In this document: in pieces, positions 61,228 through 64,000 of the stretch | Layout of the letters: every line of letters begins with the position of its first letter | Position numbering within the stretch: the first letter of the stretch is position 1 | Source of the DNA: Streptomyces sp. NBC_00659 | Lineage (GTDB): Bacteria > Actinomycetota > Actinomycetes > Streptomycetales > Streptomycetaceae | Assembly (NCBI RefSeq): GCF_036226925.1 | Contig: NZ_CP109031.1 | Coordinates: forward strand, 992,001-1,056,000 | Length of the DNA stretch: 64,000 nucleotides | Direction: 5' to 3' | Program-made: the position numbers and the translations under genes | Notes under the pieces: generated by a model | Databases searched by the model: none | Told to the model about the DNA's origin: nothing | The model's input: only the letters and a program-made list of their open reading frames with translations

Positions 61228-61255
61228 CGCGGGGCCTGTGCGCACAGGCCCCGCG
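61228..61255 (+). other. Intercistronic hairpin between urtA and urtB
   Basis: CGCGGGGCCTGTG (61228-61240) pairs exactly with its complement (61243-61255), leaving effectively a four-base loop. It stands 10 bases after the urtA stop and 23 before urtB. It may act as a partial terminator or as a 3' stabiliser giving more binding protein than permease. Confidence 0.7.
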
Positions 61256-61278
61256 TCCCGACTCCCCGGAGCCGCCGT

Positions 61279-62175
61279 ATGACCGTGATCCTCGGGCAGT
61301 TGTTCACCGGCGTCAGCATCGGTGCCGTCCTGCTCCTCATCGCGCTCGGCCTCTCGCTCACCTTCGGCCAGATGAATGTCATCAACATGGCCCACGGCGA
61401 GTTCATCATGGCCGGCGCCTACACCACGTACGTACTGCAGAAGTCCATTTCCGGCGCAGGAATTTCACTGATCGTCGCTCTGCCCGTCGCATTTCTTGTG
61501 TCGGGGGCGCTCGGCGCGCTGCTGGAATGGCTGCTGATCCGCCGCCTTTACCTCCGTCCCCTCGACACCCTTCTTGTCACGTGGGGTGTCTCGCTGATGC
61601 TTCAGCAACTCGCCCGTGACATTTTCGGTGCGCCGAATGTGCAGACCCGCGCACCCGATGTCCTCACCGGGCACATCACGGTCATCGGCGGCGACGACCC
61701 GCTCACCTTCGCCAACAGCCGGCTGTTCATCCTCGGGCTGGCGGTCGCCGCGGTCGTGGCCCTGTCCCTCACGCTGCGGCTGACCCCGCTCGGGCGGCGG
61801 ATCCGCGCGGTGGTGCAGAACCGGGACCTGGCGGAGGTGTCCGGCATCTCCACCGGGCGCGTGGACCGCACCGCCTTCTTCATCGGCTCCGGGCTCGCCG
61901 GGGTCGCCGGGGTCGCGCTGACCCTGGTCGGCCCGATCGGGCCGACGATGGGCACCAACGTCATCATCGACGCCTTCCTGGTGATCGTGGTCGGCGGCAT
62001 CGGGCAGCTCAAGGGCAGCGTGATCGTCGCCTTCGTGCTGGGCGCGCTGCAGTCGGTCCTGGAGTACTCGACCACCGTCAGTGTCGCGAAGGTGCTGGTC
62101 CTCGTCGCCATCGTCGCGTTCCTCCAGTGGCGGCCACAGGGCCTGTACACGCTGCGCACCAGGAGCCTCACATGA
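61279..62175 (+). CDS. urtB: Urea ABC transporter permease UrtB
   Basis: The 298-residue branched-chain-type permease has about eight or nine helices and the family segment GLSLTFGQMNVINMAHGEFI near the N-terminus, with GRRIRAVVQNRDLAEVSGI as the ATPase-coupling loop. It forms the channel with UrtC. ATG at 61279 is 61 bases after urtA and its stop overlaps the urtC ATG (ATGA). Confidence 0.93.
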   Translation: MTVILGQLFTGVSIGAVLLLIALGLSLTFGQMNVINMAHGEFIMAGAYTTYVLQKSISGAGISLIVALPVAFLVSGALGALLEWLLIRRLYLRPLDTLLVTWGVSLMLQQLARDIFGAPNVQTRAPDVLTGHITVIGGDDPLTFANSRLFILGLAVAAVVALSLTLRLTPLGRRIRAVVQNRDLAEVSGISTGRVDRTAFFIGSGLAGVAGVALTLVGPIGPTMGTNVIIDAFLVIVVGGIGQLKGSVIVAFVLGALQSVLEYSTTVSVAKVLVLVAIVAFLQWRPQGLYTLRTRSLT

Positions 62176-63287
62176 CCACCACCACTCCCCTGGCCCCGAA
62201 GTCGAGGCAACTGCCGGGCAGTCGGGGCCGGTTCACCGCGGCTCGTCCCGCCGCCGGTTTCGCGGCGGCCGCCGTCGCGCTCTTCGCCGTCGCCCCGCTC
62301 GCGTTGTCCGACTTCCGGCTCGGTCTGCTCGCCAAGTATCTGTGCACGGCCATGGTCGCGGTCGGCATCTGTCTGGCATGGGGGCGCGGCGGCCTGCTGA
62401 CACTCGGCCAAGGGGTGTTCTTCGGACTGGGCGGCTACGCCATGGCCATGCACCTGAAGATCGCGGACGCCGGCCCCGGCAACCTGCCCGACTTCATGCA
62501 GCTGTACGGGACCGCCACCGAACTCCCCTGGTGGTGGCGGCCGTTCGCGAATCCGGTGTTCGCGATCGCCGCGACCGTCCTGCTGCCCATGGCCGTCGCC
62601 GCGATCCTCGGTTCCTTCATCTTCCGGCGCCGGGTCAAGGGCGCCTACTTCGCGATTCTCAGCCAGGCGCTCGCCGCGGCCTTCGCGATCTGGCTGGTCG
62701 GCCAGCAGGCCACGACAGGCGGCACCAACGGACTGACCGACATCCAGGGCTTCTTCGGCTACGACCTGAACGACCCGGTCAACCAGCGGATGGTGTACTT
62801 CGTCATCGCCGCGGTGCTGCTCCTGCTGATCGCGCTCGCCCGTCAGCTGATCCACAGCCGCTACGGCGAACTCCTCGTCGCCGTGCGGGATTCCGAGGAA
62901 CGGGTGCGGTTCCTCGGCTACGACCCCGCGAACGTCAAGCTCGTGGCGTACGTCGTCGCGGCGGGCATGGCCGGACTCGCGGGTGCGTTGTTCGTGCCCG
63001 CCGTCGGCATCATCTCCCCCGCGCTGGTCGGCATCGTGCCGTCCATCGAACTCGTCATCGGCGCCGCGGTCGGCGGCCGGGCGAGCCTGACGGGCGCGGT
63101 ACTCGGCGCGATCGGCGTCGCCTGGGCCAGGACGGCCCTGTCCGAGGAGTTCCCCGCGGCCTGGACCTACTTCCAGGGGCTGTTGTTCATCGTCGCCCTG
63201 GCGTTCCTGCCGGGCGGTCTCGCCTCGCTGGCCGCGATCGTGAAGCGGCGCCGGGCGCACCGAGGACTCGCTGGAGACACGGTATGA
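62172..63287 (+). CDS. urtC: Urea ABC transporter permease UrtC
   Basis: The 371-residue permease of the LivM type has about ten helices, with GICLAWGRGGLLTLGQGVFF, FGLGGYAMAMHLKIADAG and the coupling loop ELLVAVRDSEERVRFLGYDP. It pairs with UrtB. Start and stop both overlap neighbours as ATGA (62172 with urtB, 63284 with urtD), showing tight translational coupling. Confidence 0.93.
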   Translation: MTTTTPLAPKSRQLPGSRGRFTAARPAAGFAAAAVALFAVAPLALSDFRLGLLAKYLCTAMVAVGICLAWGRGGLLTLGQGVFFGLGGYAMAMHLKIADAGPGNLPDFMQLYGTATELPWWWRPFANPVFAIAATVLLPMAVAAILGSFIFRRRVKGAYFAILSQALAAAFAIWLVGQQATTGGTNGLTDIQGFFGYDLNDPVNQRMVYFVIAAVLLLLIALARQLIHSRYGELLVAVRDSEERVRFLGYDPANVKLVAYVVAAGMAGLAGALFVPAVGIISPALVGIVPSIELVIGAAVGGRASLTGAVLGAIGVAWARTALSEEFPAAWTYFQGLLFIVALAFLPGGLASLAAIVKRRRAHRGLAGDTV

Positions 63288-64000
63288 CGGAGTTTACGGA
63301 CAGTGCGCCCGCGGGGCTCCGGATTCGGGGACTGCGGGTGACCTTCGACGGCTTCACCGCCGTCGACGGGGTGGACCTCGACGTGCGGCCGGGGGATCTT
63401 CGCTTCCTGATCGGGCCGAACGGCGCGGGCAAGACGACGCTGGTCGACGCGGTCACCGGACTGGTGCGGGCGACGGGATCGGTGCGCTTCGGGGGTGCCG
63501 ACATCCTCGGCCGCAGCGTGCACCGGATCGCCCGCTCGGGGATCGGCCGCACCTTCCAGACGGCCGCCGTCTTCGAGGAGTTGACGGTCCTTCAGAACCT
63601 GGACATCGCGGCGGGCGCCGGGCGGGGCGCGCTGACGATGCTGCGCCGCCGCAAGGGTGTGCCCGGGTCCGTGGCGCGCGCCCTGGAGACGGTGGGCCTG
63701 GCCGGCCGCGCCGACAGCCCGGCCGGGACGCTCGCGCACGGCCAGAAGCAGTGGCTGGAGATCGGCATGCTGCTGGTGCAGGACGTCCGGCTGCTGCTGC
63801 TCGACGAGCCGGTCGCGGGCATGAGCCAGGACGAACGGCAGGCCACCGGCGAGCTGTTGGAGCGCATCAGCCGGGAGCGGACCGTCGTCGTGATCGAGCA
63901 CGACATGGACTTCATGCGGTCCTTCGCGCGCAGCGTCAGTGTGCTGCACGCGGGCCGGGTGCTCAGCGAGGGGACGGTGGCCGAGGTGCAGGCCGACCCG
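63284..64000 (+). CDS. urtD: Urea ABC transporter ATPase UrtD (3' end beyond the window)
   Basis: The first 239 residues are present: MTEFTDSAPAGLRIRGLRVT, Walker A LIGPNGAGKTTLVDAV, the branched-chain-type GIGRTFQTAAVFEELTVLQN, the variant signature LAHGQKQWLEIGMLL, Walker B LLLLDEPVAGM and the switch His in VVVIEHDMDFM. The signature LAHGQ replaces LSGGQ, as is usual in UrtD. The frame is open to the window edge; urtE would be expected next. Confidence 0.93.
   Translation, partial: MTEFTDSAPAGLRIRGLRVTFDGFTAVDGVDLDVRPGDLRFLIGPNGAGKTTLVDAVTGLVRATGSVRFGGADILGRSVHRIARSGIGRTFQTAAVFEELTVLQNLDIAAGAGRGALTMLRRRKGVPGSVARALETVGLAGRADSPAGTLAHGQKQWLEIGMLLVQDVRLLLLDEPVAGMSQDERQATGELLERISRERTVVVIEHDMDFMRSFARSVSVLHAGRVLSEGTVAEVQADP

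Overview
The window is high-GC actinobacterial DNA. G or C fills most third codon positions, GTG and TTG starts are frequent, and leaderless promoters recur. Family content points to Streptomyces: the melC1-melC2 tyrosinase pair, a clpP3-clpP4-popR locus, a streptophobe-family membrane protein, an Rv1747-type FHA-ABC transporter with its kinase, and an OsdR/DosR-like hypoxia-dormancy cluster. I call 59 protein genes (partial at both edges), one 20-codon upstream ORF, one pseudogene, one TPP riboswitch, several strong terminators and a series of operator-like palindromes. I see no rRNA, tRNA, insertion sequence, phage or CRISPR array.

Region by region. 0-6 kb: a truncated gene with a cluster of TGTATACA-type operators; an aminoglycoside phosphotransferase-like kinase; an MmyB-type regulator divergent from a short-chain dehydrogenase (SDR); an AlkB-like dioxygenase behind a LexA-type SOS box; and an MFS exporter with a TetR regulator behind a perfect double palindrome. 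6-17.4 kb: FAD monooxygenase, tyrosinase operon, RNase HI, VOC proteins, zinc alcohol dehydrogenase (ADH), SpoIIE phosphatase, epoxide hydrolase, then clpP3-clpP4 and popR. 17.4-25 kb: a phospho-signalling group (DUF6777-type protein, streptophobe protein, Ser/Thr kinase, a disordered protein with pThr-like motifs, and a double-FHA ABC transporter). 25-30 kb: aldo/keto reductase with a divergent LysR regulator, DinB protein, adenosine deaminase and a VOC protein. 30-36.5 kb: PAP2 phosphatase, then an accessory patch of small poorly known proteins, a secreted PI-PLC-like protein and an alpha/beta hydrolase. 36.8-41.2 kb: TPP riboswitch, NCS1 permease, thiD, then gnd.

41-54.7 kb: an LRV-repeat protein followed by what I read as a DosR/OsdR-type hypoxia-dormancy island: Rv1733c-like membrane protein, cyclic-nucleotide-binding protein, DevR-like response regulator, GH65 phosphorylase, phosphoketolase, PPK2, two tandem universal stress proteins (USPs), an AdhP-type dehydrogenase and a decayed DoxX gene. 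A motif of the form GGGNC-N4-GNCCC stands upstream of four transcription units here and is tandem in front of the USP-ADH-USP operon. The genes together fit redox balancing and phosphate/ATP buffering when respiration is limited.

54.7-64 kb: a TetR regulator divergent from two SDR genes; a small Ser-Gly solenoid-like protein; a MarR regulator divergent from a substrate-binding-fold protein without a signal peptide (AmiC-like); and the start of a urea ABC transporter operon (urtABCD). urtA follows a T-tailed terminator and four 11-bp-spaced GlnR-like half-sites. The window ends inside urtD.
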